Part shown: positions 26,299 through 34,028 of the stretch, in pieces
Layout of the letters: each line of letters opens with the position of its first letter
Position numbering within the stretch: the first letter of the stretch is position 1
NCBI GenBank assembly: GCA_036675565.1
Contig: JAKFER010000312.1
Location: forward strand, 1-37,693
Direction of reading: 5' to 3'
DNA: 37,693 bases
Source: JACCYQ01 sp036675565
Lineage (GTDB): Bacteria > Bacteroidota > Bacteroidia > Chitinophagales > Chitinophagaceae
Made by a program: the position numbers and the translations under genes
The notes under the pieces: model-generated
The model's input: only the letters and a program-made list of their open reading frames with translations
Told to the model about the DNA's origin: nothing
The model's database searches: none

Positions 26299-26328
26299 TG
26301 TACAACAAAGTTAATAAGTGAGAAAGCA

Positions 26329-27225
26329 CTAACGGTGTTGTTCATATTTGTCAGCCGGTGCCATTTTTTTCAACTGGTTTAATTCTTCGATTGTAAGTTC
26401 CGGCGTTTGCAAGGTTTGTACTACATCGTCCAATTGTTCCCGGGTGCGTATACCAATGATTGCTGAACTTAAACCAGGTTGTTGCAGTATAAAACGAATA
26501 GCGGTTTGCGCAGGTGAGCGATTTTTATTCGATAGTGTATTTACCAGCGCTGCAATTTCTTTTACTTTTTCTATTGAATGATTGAGATATTCTTTTGCAG
26601 GTTTACCTGCGAGTAAACCCTGTGCCAAAGCTCCCCTGGAAAGGAAACCGATTTTATTTTGTCTGATTAAAGGAACGCATTCTTCCTCGGGTCTTCGATC
26701 AAGCAGGCTATACTGCATCATTATACTGGTAATATTTGAACGATCAATATATTGCCTGATCACATTCGGCCGGATAGAGGAAATGCCATAGCATAAAATT
26801 TTTCCCTGCGTTTTTAATATTTCAAAAGCCTCAATCGTTTCATCAATCGGATCTTCTATGGTGCCTCCATGCAATTGATACAGGTCTATATAATCTGTTT
26901 GCAATCGTTTTAGACTTTCATCTACAGCTTTCAGGATATATTCTTTGCGTGGATTCCAATCCCAACCACTGCCATCATCGCGCCATTGGTTGCCCACTTT
27001 TGTCGCAATAATCAATTGTTTTCGTTTTTCTTTCAGTGCTTTTCCAGCAACCTTTTCATTGGCACCTTTATCATAAAGATCTGCCGTATCGAAAAAATTG
27101 ATCCCCGAATCAACCGCTTTTTGCAGCAATAGAATATTTTCTTTTTCGGATTGCTTTAAAGACATGCATCCAAATCCGATGGCTGAAACTTTTAATGATG
27201 ATGATCCTAACATACGATAATCCAT
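26329..27225 (-). CDS. Aldo/keto reductase
   Basis: Cytoplasmic NAD(P)H-dependent oxidoreductase, (beta/alpha)8 barrel, 298 residues. The catalytic tetrad is complete: Asp46 and Tyr51 in FFDTADLYDKG, Lys76 in IATKVG, and His119 in YQLHGG. The C-terminal SAIIGIRTREQLDD matches the NADP-binding segment of the family. The substrate is an unidentified aldehyde or ketone. It lies divergent from the aldehyde dehydrogenase gene across an 81-base spacer, suggesting shared control of aldehyde metabolism. It appears to be the first gene of a short minus-strand operon with the 5'-nucleotidase-like gene. Confidence 0.93.
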   Translation of the reverse strand: MDYRMLGSSSLKVSAIGFGCMSLKQSEKENILLLQKAVDSGINFFDTADLYDKGANEKVAGKALKEKRKQLIIATKVGNQWRDDGSGWDWNPRKEYILKAVDESLKRLQTDYIDLYQLHGGTIEDPIDETIEAFEILKTQGKILCYGISSIRPNVIRQYIDRSNITSIMMQYSLLDRRPEEECVPLIRQNKIGFLSRGALAQGLLAGKPAKEYLNHSIEKVKEIAALVNTLSNKNRSPAQTAIRFILQQPGLSSAIIGIRTREQLDDVVQTLQTPELTIEELNQLKKMAPADKYEQHR

Positions 27226-27306
27226 AGCCTAAAGTTAATAAGTTGATGCCGCTAATCTTTGCAAGTGATTTTAATTTATCTTTCTGAAAAACCATTAATC
27301 TTTTAC

Positions 27307-28686
27307 ATGCTTAATACCACAAAAGATAGTTTTAAACTGCAGCCACTACGTGAATTTTATCAATCAGGCCATACGAGGACTTATGCCTTCCGCAGAATGC
27401 AATTAGAGAAATTAAAGCAAGCAGTTTTAGATCATGAAGATGAGATCAACAAAGCATTGTATGCTGACCTTAAAAAAAACAAGGAAGAAGCCTGGGCAAC
27501 TGAAACCGGTTTGTTGTTGATGGAGATAAACATCATGTTGCGAAACCTGAAAAAATGGATGTCACCAAAAAGTGTAAGCACCAATCTCCTGAACCTGCCA
27601 TCAACCAGTAAATTACACAAGGATCCATTAGGCGTTGTGCTGATAATTTCTCCATGGAATTATCCACTGATGCTTGCATTATCGCCATTGGCCGGTGCTA
27701 TCGCCGGTGGTAATTGTGCAGTCATTAAACCATCTGAAATGGCAACAGCCACTTCCGCATTGATCAATCGCATCATTTCAAAAACTTTTGATCCTGGTTA
27801 TATAAAAGTTTTGGAAGGTGATGGCGCACAAGTGGTGCCGGCGATGATGGATGAATTTCGCTTTGATCATATTTTTTATACAGGAAGTATGAACGTAGGA
27901 CGTTCCATTTACAAACATGCTGCTGAACATCTTATACCAGTTACACTTGAATTAGGCGGTAAAAGCCCTGCTATTGTTGAAAAAGACGCGGACATTAAAG
28001 TGGCTGCCCGAAGGATCACGGTGGGGAAATTTTTGAATGCAGGACAAACCTGCATCGCACCGGACTATGTGCTGGTACACGAAAGTGTAAAAGATGTACT
28101 GATCGAAGAAATAAAAAAAAGTATTGCATCTTTTTATGCAGATTCAAAAGGTTATGAATTTGGAAAGATCATCAATGAATCAAGGTTTAATAAACTAATC
28201 AGTTATTTAGGTGAAGGTTCGGTTATACATGGAGGTGAGCATGACCTGGAATCGTTGTATATAGCTCCCACTCTTTTGACCAATGTAAAAGTGGATGCAT
28301 CGATAATGAATGAGGAAATATTTGGACCTATATTACCAATAATTACCTTTTCATCTTTTGATGAAGCATTGAAAATGGTTAGGCAAAATGCAAATCCACT
28401 TTCTTTTTATTTATTTACCCAAAACAAACTGAGCGAAGATGCCTGGATCGGCAACGTGTCATTTGGTGGCGGGTGTATCAATAATGCCGATTGGCATTTT
28501 TCAAATCCTAACCTGCCTTTTGGCGGTGTTGGCAACAGTGGAATGGGCAGCTATCATGGGCGTTTTAGCTTTGACACTTTTACCAGGTTAAAGCCAGTGA
28601 TGAAAACACCCAATTGGTTCGATCCTAACCTGAAATTTCCACCTTTGAAAGGGAAGATTAAATTGTTTAAAAAACTGATCCGGTAA
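27307..28686 (+). CDS. Aldehyde dehydrogenase, class 3-like
   Basis: Oxidises aldehydes to acids with NAD(P)+, 459 residues, the short class 3 (ALDH3-like) size. Cofactor and active-site motifs are visible: ISPWNYPLMLALSPLAGA, IKPSE, LELGGKSPAIV with general-base Glu215, and NAGQTCIAPDY with nucleophile Cys249. EEIFGPILPI and FGGVGNSGMG follow near the C terminus. The ATG at 27307 is chosen over a TTG 16 codons upstream since it begins just before the conserved region and matches family N termini. The basic C terminus (KGKIKLFKKLIR) could touch the membrane, as in fatty aldehyde dehydrogenases. Divergent from the aldo/keto reductase. Confidence 0.93.
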   Translation: MLNTTKDSFKLQPLREFYQSGHTRTYAFRRMQLEKLKQAVLDHEDEINKALYADLKKNKEEAWATETGLLLMEINIMLRNLKKWMSPKSVSTNLLNLPSTSKLHKDPLGVVLIISPWNYPLMLALSPLAGAIAGGNCAVIKPSEMATATSALINRIISKTFDPGYIKVLEGDGAQVVPAMMDEFRFDHIFYTGSMNVGRSIYKHAAEHLIPVTLELGGKSPAIVEKDADIKVAARRITVGKFLNAGQTCIAPDYVLVHESVKDVLIEEIKKSIASFYADSKGYEFGKIINESRFNKLISYLGEGSVIHGGEHDLESLYIAPTLLTNVKVDASIMNEEIFGPILPIITFSSFDEALKMVRQNANPLSFYLFTQNKLSEDAWIGNVSFGGGCINNADWHFSNPNLPFGGVGNSGMGSYHGRFSFDTFTRLKPVMKTPNWFDPNLKFPPLKGKIKLFKKLIR

Positions 28687-28739
28687 GTTGAAAACAATCA
28701 TGCAACTTATCTGTTAGTTAACTACTGCAACATCTACCG

Positions 28740-29435
28740 ATGAAAAAGAAGTATGTCATTTTGAAAAGGATTTTGATTGCCTTAATCATTTTATCGGTGG
28801 CAGGATTTCTGTATGTTTTGCAGGTAAATAAAGATTCAGCTATGAGTATGACACCCAAACAAAAAATATTGAAAGCAGCCTACCCGTTGATCTCCCGGTT
28901 TAATAAAACATTTACAAACGATAAAAAAATAACTACAAATAAGCAATCTATGCAACCACCCGTTTCTTTTTACGATTTGTCCATACAATTGAACGATGGT
29001 ACTGAACTTCCATTTTCTACCCTGAAAGGAAAAAAAATATTATTGGTTAATACCGCATCCAATTGCGGATTTACCGGCCAGTATGAAGGTTTACAAAAGT
29101 TGTATGAAGAAAATAAAGACAACCTGGTTATCATCGGCTTTCCGGCAAATGATTTTAAAGAACAGGAAAAAGGTTCTGATGATGAGATAGCCAGTTTTTG
29201 TAAAGTAAATTATGGTGTGACTTTTCCTTTAGCCAAAAAAGCACATGTAATTGGTGATGATCGCCAGCCTGTTTATACCTGGCTAACGAAAGCTTCTCAA
29301 AACGGTTGGAATGAACAGGCCCCGGGATGGAATTTTTCAAAATACCTGGTAGATGAAGAGGGAAGACTGACCCATTATTTTGAAACAACTGTGGAACCCA
29401 CCAGTAAGGAAGTGCTGGAAGCGATAAAAAAATAA
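28740..29435 (+). CDS. Membrane-anchored Cys-type glutathione peroxidase-family protein
   Basis: Thiol peroxidase of 231 residues. An N-terminal helix (ILIALIILSVAGFLYVL, ~11-27) anchors it, and a long basic linker leads to the peroxidase domain at ~72-230. The peroxidatic Cys109 is in NTASNCGFTGQYEGL, the usual Sec/Cys site. Standard Cys-GPx proteins have FPCNQF here, but this protein has FPANDF, so the second Cys is missing. Cys154 in FCKVNYGVTFPL can act as the resolving Cys, as in thioredoxin-dependent GPx. WNFSKYLVDEEG supplies the catalytic Trp and Asn. It probably reduces hydroperoxides at the periplasmic face. Gene ends exactly where the convergent SMR gene ends (stops adjacent). Confidence 0.9.
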   Translation: MKKKYVILKRILIALIILSVAGFLYVLQVNKDSAMSMTPKQKILKAAYPLISRFNKTFTNDKKITTNKQSMQPPVSFYDLSIQLNDGTELPFSTLKGKKILLVNTASNCGFTGQYEGLQKLYEENKDNLVIIGFPANDFKEQEKGSDDEIASFCKVNYGVTFPLAKKAHVIGDDRQPVYTWLTKASQNGWNEQAPGWNFSKYLVDEEGRLTHYFETTVEPTSKEVLEAIKK

Positions 29436-29753
29436 TTACCGGCTCACCAGTTTCAATCCGATTATAGAACTGATCAGCAAAAAGATGAAAAATATCCGCC
29501 AGAAATCGGTGGATTCTTTAAAAAAGATCATGCCTATAATTGCGGTGCCTGCAGCGCCAATACCTGTCCAAACCGCATAACCGGTGCCTATGGGTATGGT
29601 TTGAATGGCCTTATTGAGCAGGAAAAAACTTAGTGAAATAGAAACAAAAAAGGCGATGCTCCAGCCGGTATTTTTGAAGTTATCAGATAATTTCAGGCAG
29701 GTGGTAAAAGCAACTTCAAATAATCCTGCGAGTACTAAAATGATCCAGGCCAT
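29436..29753 (-). CDS. SMR family transporter, Gdx/SugE-like
   Basis: Small multidrug resistance protein with four membrane helices, 105 residues, forming antiparallel dimers. The essential helix 1 Glu is in AGLFEVAFTTCLKLS (Glu13), and helix 3 carries GYAVWTGIGAAGTAIIG, the form seen in the SugE/Gdx guanidinium exporters (drug exporters of the EmrE type have a different signature). It most likely exports guanidinium or a similar cation. It lies 27 bases after dusB, probably in one transcript. I saw no guanidine riboswitch upstream, but the leader is too short to hold one. Confidence 0.9.
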   Translation of the reverse strand: MAWIILVLAGLFEVAFTTCLKLSDNFKNTGWSIAFFVSISLSFFLLNKAIQTIPIGTGYAVWTGIGAAGTAIIGMIFFKESTDFWRIFFIFLLISSIIGLKLVSR

Positions 29754-29780
29754 AGGTTTTTGGCCAAAGATAGATAGAAA

Positions 29781-30818
29781 TTACACCGGGCATTTTTCGT
29801 GGTAATTAATTAATTCAATCGGTGTTTTTTCAAAAATATAACCGCTGTATGCCATTACAACCTGGTCCAGTACTTCATCAATTTCTTCTACCTGTGTTAG
29901 TGTTACCAATTTGGTGCGGTATTCTTTTATGTTTGGTAATCCTTTCAGGTAATTGGCATAATGCCTGCGCATTTCGTTTATGCCCACAACAGGACCTTTC
30001 CAATCAACACTAAAATGCAAATGCTTTCGGGCAACCTGCACCCGGTCTTCAATAGTTGGCGAAGGCAGGTGTTCTCCAGTTTTAAAAAAATGTTTAATCT
30101 CATTAAAAATCCATGGATAACCAATGGCTGCACGACCGATCATGATGCCATCGATACCATATCGGTTTTTATATTCCAGCGCTTTTTCGGGTGAATCGAT
30201 ATCACCATTACCAAAAATGGGAATTTGTATGCGTGGGTTATTCTTTACTTTACCAATCAGGGTCCAGTCAGCTTCCCCCTTGTACATTTGTGTACGTGTG
30301 CGCCCATGAATAGCTAATGCTTTGATACCAACATCCTGTAATCTTTCAGCAACCTCTTCAATATTGCGGGTATTATCATCCCAGCCCAACCGGGTTTTAA
30401 CCGTAACGGGCAAACTGGTAGATCTAACTACAGCTGATGTTAACCTGACCATAAGGTCCACATCTTTTAAAACCCCGGCTCCGGCCCCTTTCAACGCAAC
30501 TTTTTTTACCGGGCAACCAAAATTGATGTCCAAAAGATCTGGATTTGTTACATCCACGATTTTGGCGGCCAGGGAAAGACTTTCTTCATCACCCCCAAAA
30601 ATCTGGATACCTACCGGTCTTTCATATTCAAAAATATCCAGCTTTTTACGGCTTTTTATAGCATCCCTGATCAAACCTTCGCTGCTGATGAATTCTGTAT
30701 ACATCAAGTCGGCACCCTTATCCTTGCATACGGCACGGAAAGGCGGATCGCTTACATCTTCCATGGGTGCAAGAAGTAAGGGAAAGTCAGGAAGCTGTAT
30801 ATTGCCTATTTTAACCAT
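29781..30818 (-). CDS. dusB: tRNA-dihydrouridine synthase
   Basis: FMN-dependent reductase that makes dihydrouridine in tRNA D loops, 345 residues. The TIM barrel begins LLLAPMEDVSDPPFRAVC, with MYTEFISSEGL, then DINFGCPVKKVALKGAGAG, where Cys102 is the catalytic proton donor. LAIHGRTRTQMYKGEADW and IPIFGNGDIDSPEKA bind FMN phosphate, and GRAAIGYPWIF closes the site. The DusB subtype fits by length and sequence; Dus family assignment is secure. ATG at 30818 is preferred over a GTG two codons earlier. The leader can fold into two alternative hairpins, described separately. Neighbouring SMR gene is downstream. Confidence 0.93.
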   Translation of the reverse strand: MVKIGNIQLPDFPLLLAPMEDVSDPPFRAVCKDKGADLMYTEFISSEGLIRDAIKSRKKLDIFEYERPVGIQIFGGDEESLSLAAKIVDVTNPDLLDINFGCPVKKVALKGAGAGVLKDVDLMVRLTSAVVRSTSLPVTVKTRLGWDDNTRNIEEVAERLQDVGIKALAIHGRTRTQMYKGEADWTLIGKVKNNPRIQIPIFGNGDIDSPEKALEYKNRYGIDGIMIGRAAIGYPWIFNEIKHFFKTGEHLPSPTIEDRVQVARKHLHFSVDWKGPVVGINEMRRHYANYLKGLPNIKEYRTKLVTLTQVEEIDEVLDQVVMAYSGYIFEKTPIELINYHEKCPV

Positions 30819-30836
30819 AATCACATTAAAAATATG

Positions 30837-30875
30837 CGGTCAGAAACTAAGTTTTCTTCGTCAGGCTGCTGACCG
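30837..30875 (-). promoter_or_regulatory. Alternative hairpins in the dusB leader
   Basis: CGGTCAG (30837-30843) is complementary to CTGACCG (30869-30875), giving a 7-bp stem. GTCAG (30860-30864) is complementary to CTGAC (30869-30873), giving a 5-bp stem with a tetraloop. Both need the same segment, so they are mutually exclusive. In the dusB transcript the shared segment comes first. A T-rich tract lies between the long stem and the start codon. It may be a small attenuator or chance; there is no known family match. Confidence 0.35.
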
Positions 30876-30883
30876 TATTTTTG
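30876..30883 (+). promoter_or_regulatory. Candidate -7 element for the CPBP protease gene
   Basis: TATTTTTG matches TAnnTTTG and lies 38 bases before the ATG at 30921. It directly faces the opposing element at 30890-30897. Confidence 0.35.
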
Positions 30884-30889
30884 AGCCTG

Positions 30890-30897
30890 CAAATGTA
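30890..30897 (-). promoter_or_regulatory. Candidate -7 element for dusB
   Basis: Reads TACATTTG on the minus strand, an exact TAnnTTTG match, 72 bases upstream of dusB ATG at 30818. It implies a leader of about 65 nt containing the alternative hairpins. Confidence 0.4.
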
Positions 30898-30920
30898 CAA
30901 TCAAAAAACGTACTTCACAC

Positions 30921-31871
30921 ATGGCATATCTTAAAACCAGGCCTGCCTGGATTCAACTGATGATCTTTATAAGCATAGCTTTTGGCATTTTTATAGCTGT
31001 TAGTATGGCGGGGGTTATGATTTTGAGTTGGCTTACGGGTATCAACGTGATGGAAATGGGCGATCCGGCTAACTGGGATTTTAATGATCCATCTTTGCTT
31101 GGGTTTATCCGCGGCATGCTGGTGATACAGTTCGTCGGTCTTTTTTTATTGCCCAGTTTCATTTTTGCCTATTTTGCTGATTCACGGCCATTGGAATTTC
31201 TGGGCTTAAAAAAACCGGATAAATCGTTTTATTATTTGGCGGGGGCGCTGGCATTGGTTGTTTCATTGCCATTGGTTGATTGGTTAGGCGCTATTAACCG
31301 CGAAGTAATATTTCCGGATGCTATGAAGGACTGGATGCATAAAAGTGAAGAGGATGCAGCCCGCCAGATAGAATTTTTATTAAGCCGGAATACCACAACG
31401 GACCTCCTGATCAACCTGGTGGTTGTGGCTGTTTTTGCAGGTGTGGGTGAAGAGTTGCTTTTCAGGGGCGTTTTACAACGATTGCTGATTAAGATTTTTA
31501 AAAGTCCACTGGCCGGAATTATCTTTGTTGCATTTGTGTTTTCGGCCATACATTTTCAATTCTTTGGATTTCTACCGAGGTTTATTTTGGGTATTGTATT
31601 GGGGCTGATCTATTGGTACAGCGGAAGTTTATGGCCGGCCATTATTGCGCATTTTGTGTACGATGCAGTGGCCGTCATTGCTGTTCATTTCAACCCTGAA
31701 TTATTGACCAACCAGGAAGCAACCCTTTTTACCGATCATATCAGTTGGATCTATGCCATCATCAGCCTGTTGCTGATGGGTACCATTATCTGGTATATGA
31801 AGGTTCAATCCAGTACAACTTACGAAAAGGTATATGCGAATGATGAAATTGAAGAACCATTTTCAACCTAA
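30921..31871 (+). CDS. CPBP family intramembrane metalloprotease
   Basis: Polytopic inner-membrane protein of 316 residues with about eight hydrophobic segments, belonging to the CAAX protease/bacteriocin-processing (Abi) family. The three active-site motifs are intact: EELLFRG (Glu177, Glu178, Arg182), FSAIHFQF (His211) and HFVYD (His244, Asp248). Members cleave substrates within the membrane or act in bacteriocin immunity; the substrate here is unknown. The C-terminal tail (SSTTYEKVYANDEIEEPF) is cytoplasmic-like. It ends ten bases before cdsA, so both probably share a transcript, linking it to membrane lipid upkeep by context. Confidence 0.92.
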   Translation: MAYLKTRPAWIQLMIFISIAFGIFIAVSMAGVMILSWLTGINVMEMGDPANWDFNDPSLLGFIRGMLVIQFVGLFLLPSFIFAYFADSRPLEFLGLKKPDKSFYYLAGALALVVSLPLVDWLGAINREVIFPDAMKDWMHKSEEDAARQIEFLLSRNTTTDLLINLVVVAVFAGVGEELLFRGVLQRLLIKIFKSPLAGIIFVAFVFSAIHFQFFGFLPRFILGIVLGLIYWYSGSLWPAIIAHFVYDAVAVIAVHFNPELLTNQEATLFTDHISWIYAIISLLLMGTIIWYMKVQSSTTYEKVYANDEIEEPFST

Positions 31872-31881
31872 CTGATAGCTA

Positions 31882-32772
31882 ATGGCATTTAACTGGAGTA
31901 TCTTCAAAACCCGGAGTTTGACAGCCCTCGTTTTTGTAGTCATTATGCTGGCCGGTTTATTCATTAACCAATGGTCATTCTTCCTGCTGTTTTCAATAAT
32001 CCATTTTGGATGCTGGACAGAGTACCAGGAACTGGTTGGTAAAATTGATCCTGGGTACAGGGAAATTTCTGTTTTTCATAAACATGGTGTGATGATAGCC
32101 GGTTGGTGCCTGATGCTCTATTTTAGCATGGATGCATTTAACTTTTTTGGCATCCGGCTTCATGAATTAGGTTGGTGGTTAGGTTTGATGTTTATTTTTT
32201 TATTACCGGTTATTGAATTGCTTTTTGCCAAAAATATCCTGTTGAAGAATATTGGGTATTCCATTACCGGTCTTATATATATATCATTAAGCTGGGGATT
32301 ACTGATGGAAATGACTGGTATTTCACCTGGTATAATAAAGCCATTTATTGATGTAGTTGGATTTGGGATTGAGATCCCTGTTATCATCATTCTGTCTATC
32401 TGGATCAATGATACCATGGCTTATATCGTTGGTTCATTGATAGGACGAACACCTTTTTCAAAAATATCTCCCAAAAAAACCTGGGAAGGAACGATTGGCG
32501 GTGTTTTTCTATGCGTAGCTGCCATGTTTACCCTGGGTTACCTTTTATATGGAAGTGTCAATGAGCGGGTTATTCATTATGCCATCATTGCATTGATCGC
32601 CGCAGTTGCAGGCACTTTTGGCGACTTGCTTGAATCCAAATTAAAAAGAGCGGCCGGTGTAAAAGACAGCGGCCAGCTAATGCCGGGTCATGGTGGTTTC
32701 CTGGATCGTTTCGATTCATTATTACTGGCCATTCCTTTTGTTTGGTTGTATGTGAGGATGGTTAATGGGTAA
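31882..32772 (+). CDS. cdsA: Phosphatidate cytidylyltransferase (CDP-DAG synthase)
   Basis: Makes CDP-diacylglycerol from phosphatidate and CTP, the branch point for all phospholipids. It has 296 residues and about eight membrane helices. The CDP-diglyceride synthetase signature is complete near the C terminus: DLLESKLKRAAGVKDSG, then MPGHGGFLDRFDSLL, preceded by NDTMAYIVGSLIGRTPFS and SPKKTWEGTIGG. The final codons (MVNG) run into the left repeat of the four-helix-bundle cassette, whose first bases overlap the TAA stop. psd follows after that cassette. With the CPBP protease gene it forms a likely operon. Confidence 0.95.
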   Translation: MAFNWSIFKTRSLTALVFVVIMLAGLFINQWSFFLLFSIIHFGCWTEYQELVGKIDPGYREISVFHKHGVMIAGWCLMLYFSMDAFNFFGIRLHELGWWLGLMFIFLLPVIELLFAKNILLKNIGYSITGLIYISLSWGLLMEMTGISPGIIKPFIDVVGFGIEIPVIIILSIWINDTMAYIVGSLIGRTPFSKISPKKTWEGTIGGVFLCVAAMFTLGYLLYGSVNERVIHYAIIALIAAVAGTFGDLLESKLKRAAGVKDSGQLMPGHGGFLDRFDSLLLAIPFVWLYVRMVNG

Positions 32773-32840
32773 TGATAAATTATTAATGGTTAATGAGTTT
32801 GCGTTTACATTAGTAATTAACCATTAATAACAAACAATTT
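32771..32840. repeat. Left copy of a palindromic flanking repeat
   Basis: About 70 bases between cdsA and the four-helix-bundle gene. The first 35 bases (32771-32805) match 33214-33248 with one mismatch, and the rest aligns with some changes. Inside it ATTAATGGTTAAT is the exact complement of ATTAACCATTAAT, so the unit can fold as a hairpin around a conserved GTTTGCGTT. It begins with stop codons (TAATGATAA) and supplies the end of the cdsA stop. Confidence 0.85.
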
Positions 32841-32844
32841 TTTT

Positions 32845-33218
32845 ATGAAAGAGAACGTAGTAAAGAGTAAAAGTTTTGCTTTTGCTGTGAGGGTTATAAA
32901 ACTACACCAGTTTCTGTGTGAGCAGAAAAAGGAGTATATACTTTCCAAACAACTTCTGCGAAGTGGCACAAGTGTTGGAGCTATGGTTAGAGAAGCAGAA
33001 CACGCTGAAACCAAAAATGATTTCAAACATAAAATGGGAATAGCCCAAAAAGAAATCAACGAAACCATTTATTGGCTCGACTTTTAAAAGAAACCAATTA
33101 TATAACACAAGAACAATTTGAAAGCATAAATTCAGATGCAATTGAAATCATCAAATTAATCACTGCTATTCTAAAATCCACAAAAAACAATATTAACAAT
33201 GGCGATAATGGTAAATGA
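32845..33218 (+). pseudogene. Frameshifted four-helix-bundle (23S rRNA IVS/Avd-like) protein gene
   Basis: The ATG at 32845 opens a frame encoding FAFAVRVIKLHQFLCEQKKE, then YILSKQLLRSGTSVGAMVREA and KNDFKHKMGIAQKEINETIYWL. This is the pattern of the four-helix-bundle family that includes 23S rRNA intervening-sequence proteins and relates to the DGR accessory protein Avd. The frame ends at WLDF*, but the next frame continues LLKETNYITQEQFESINSDA and IEIIKLITAILKS to a TGA at 33216. One base is missing after 33080 (GA-CTT where GAA-CTT would give the usual E-L-L-K). The intact protein would be about 124 residues. Both ends meet the repeat copies. Known members are RNA- or protein-binding helical bundles of unclear role; a sequencing error could mimic the frameshift. 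Confidence 0.8.
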
Positions 33219-33282
33219 TAAATTATTAATGGTTAATGTGTTTGCGTTATCATTAACAACTAACCATTAACAACTAACAATT
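33214..33282. repeat. Right copy of the palindromic flanking repeat
   Basis: Direct copy of 32771-32840. Bases 33214-33248 differ by one from the left copy, with more change after that. It retains TTAATGGTTAATG, GTTTGCGTT and TAACCATTAA, so it can fold like the left copy. It contains the stop codon (TGA 33216-33218) of the restored four-helix-bundle frame. A promoter-like TAATTTTG for psd follows 14 bases later. Confidence 0.85.
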
Positions 33283-33295
33283 AAAAAAGGATGCC

Positions 33296-33303
33296 TAATT
33301 TTG
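33296..33303 (+). promoter_or_regulatory. Candidate -7 element for psd
   Basis: TAATTTTG matches TAnnTTTG, 20 bases upstream of the psd ATG and 13 bases beyond the right repeat. It would let psd be transcribed independently of cdsA after the cassette insertion. Confidence 0.4.
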
Positions 33304-33322
33304 CCGTTCAATTTTTTTGCTA

Positions 33323-33979
33323 ATGACCATTCATAAAGAAGGATATAAGACCATTGCAATTGCTGCTATTTTATTTGGCGTGATCAATATCCTTTCCTTT
33401 TACCTGATCAGTTTTAACCTGCCCGTAGTCAGCTGGATCATTTTTATTGTGACCTTTGGATTATTATTATTTGTAATTTCTTTTTTCCGGATTCCTAACC
33501 GAAAGTTATCGCTGGCTGATAATACTGTTGTGGCTCCCTGTGATGGTGTGGTTGTGGCTATTGAAGAAGTGGACGCTGATGAATATTTTAAAGACAAACG
33601 AATACAGGTTTCCATATTTATGAGCCCGTTAAATGTACATGTAAACCGGAATGCAGTAAGCGGGGAAGTCATGTATAGTCAATACCACAAGGGAAAATAC
33701 CTGGTGGCCTGGCATCCCAAATCTTCCACAGAAAATGAAAGACATTCTGTTGTATATAAGACCGGAAACAGGGAAATATTGGTAAAACAAATAGCCGGGG
33801 CGGTGGCTAAACGCATCGTAAACTATTTAAAACCAGGCCAAATGGCCGTACAGGGAGAGGAAATGGGGTTTATTAAATTTGGCTCCCGGGTGGATCTTTT
33901 ACTTCCATTGGATTCGGAAATTACGGTAAAATTAAAGGAAAATACTAGGGCAGGTATTTCATTAATCGCAAAATGGTAG
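33323..33979 (+). CDS. psd: Phosphatidylserine decarboxylase, short form
   Basis: Pyruvoyl enzyme that decarboxylates phosphatidylserine to phosphatidylethanolamine at the inner membrane; 218 residues, the short class. Two N-terminal hydrophobic stretches (~10-50) anchor it. The catalytic blocks APCDGVVVAIEEV, FMSPLNVHVNRNAVSGEV and ENERHSVVYKTG are followed by MGFIKFGSRVDLLLP. The Gly-Ser bond there (Ser188) is the self-cleavage site that yields the pyruvoyl group. ATG at 33323 is preferred over a TTG two codons before. It completes the cdsA-psd phospholipid pair, now split by the repeat-flanked cassette. Confidence 0.94.
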   Translation: MTIHKEGYKTIAIAAILFGVINILSFYLISFNLPVVSWIIFIVTFGLLLFVISFFRIPNRKLSLADNTVVAPCDGVVVAIEEVDADEYFKDKRIQVSIFMSPLNVHVNRNAVSGEVMYSQYHKGKYLVAWHPKSSTENERHSVVYKTGNREILVKQIAGAVAKRIVNYLKPGQMAVQGEEMGFIKFGSRVDLLLPLDSEITVKLKENTRAGISLIAKW

Positions 33980-34028
33980 TATATTTACTGGTCAACCTTA
34001 CTAACATTTAACCGTCAACCGTACTGAA

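Noticed and set aside
29754..29780. Possible guanidine riboswitch before the SMR transporter
   Set aside because: Only 27 bases separate it from dusB, too short for any guanidine riboswitch class.
30322..30960. 212-residue plus-strand open frame opposite dusB
   Set aside because: It is antisense to the well-supported dusB gene, is rich in Ser, Leu and Arg as expected for a shadow frame, and has no domain signature.
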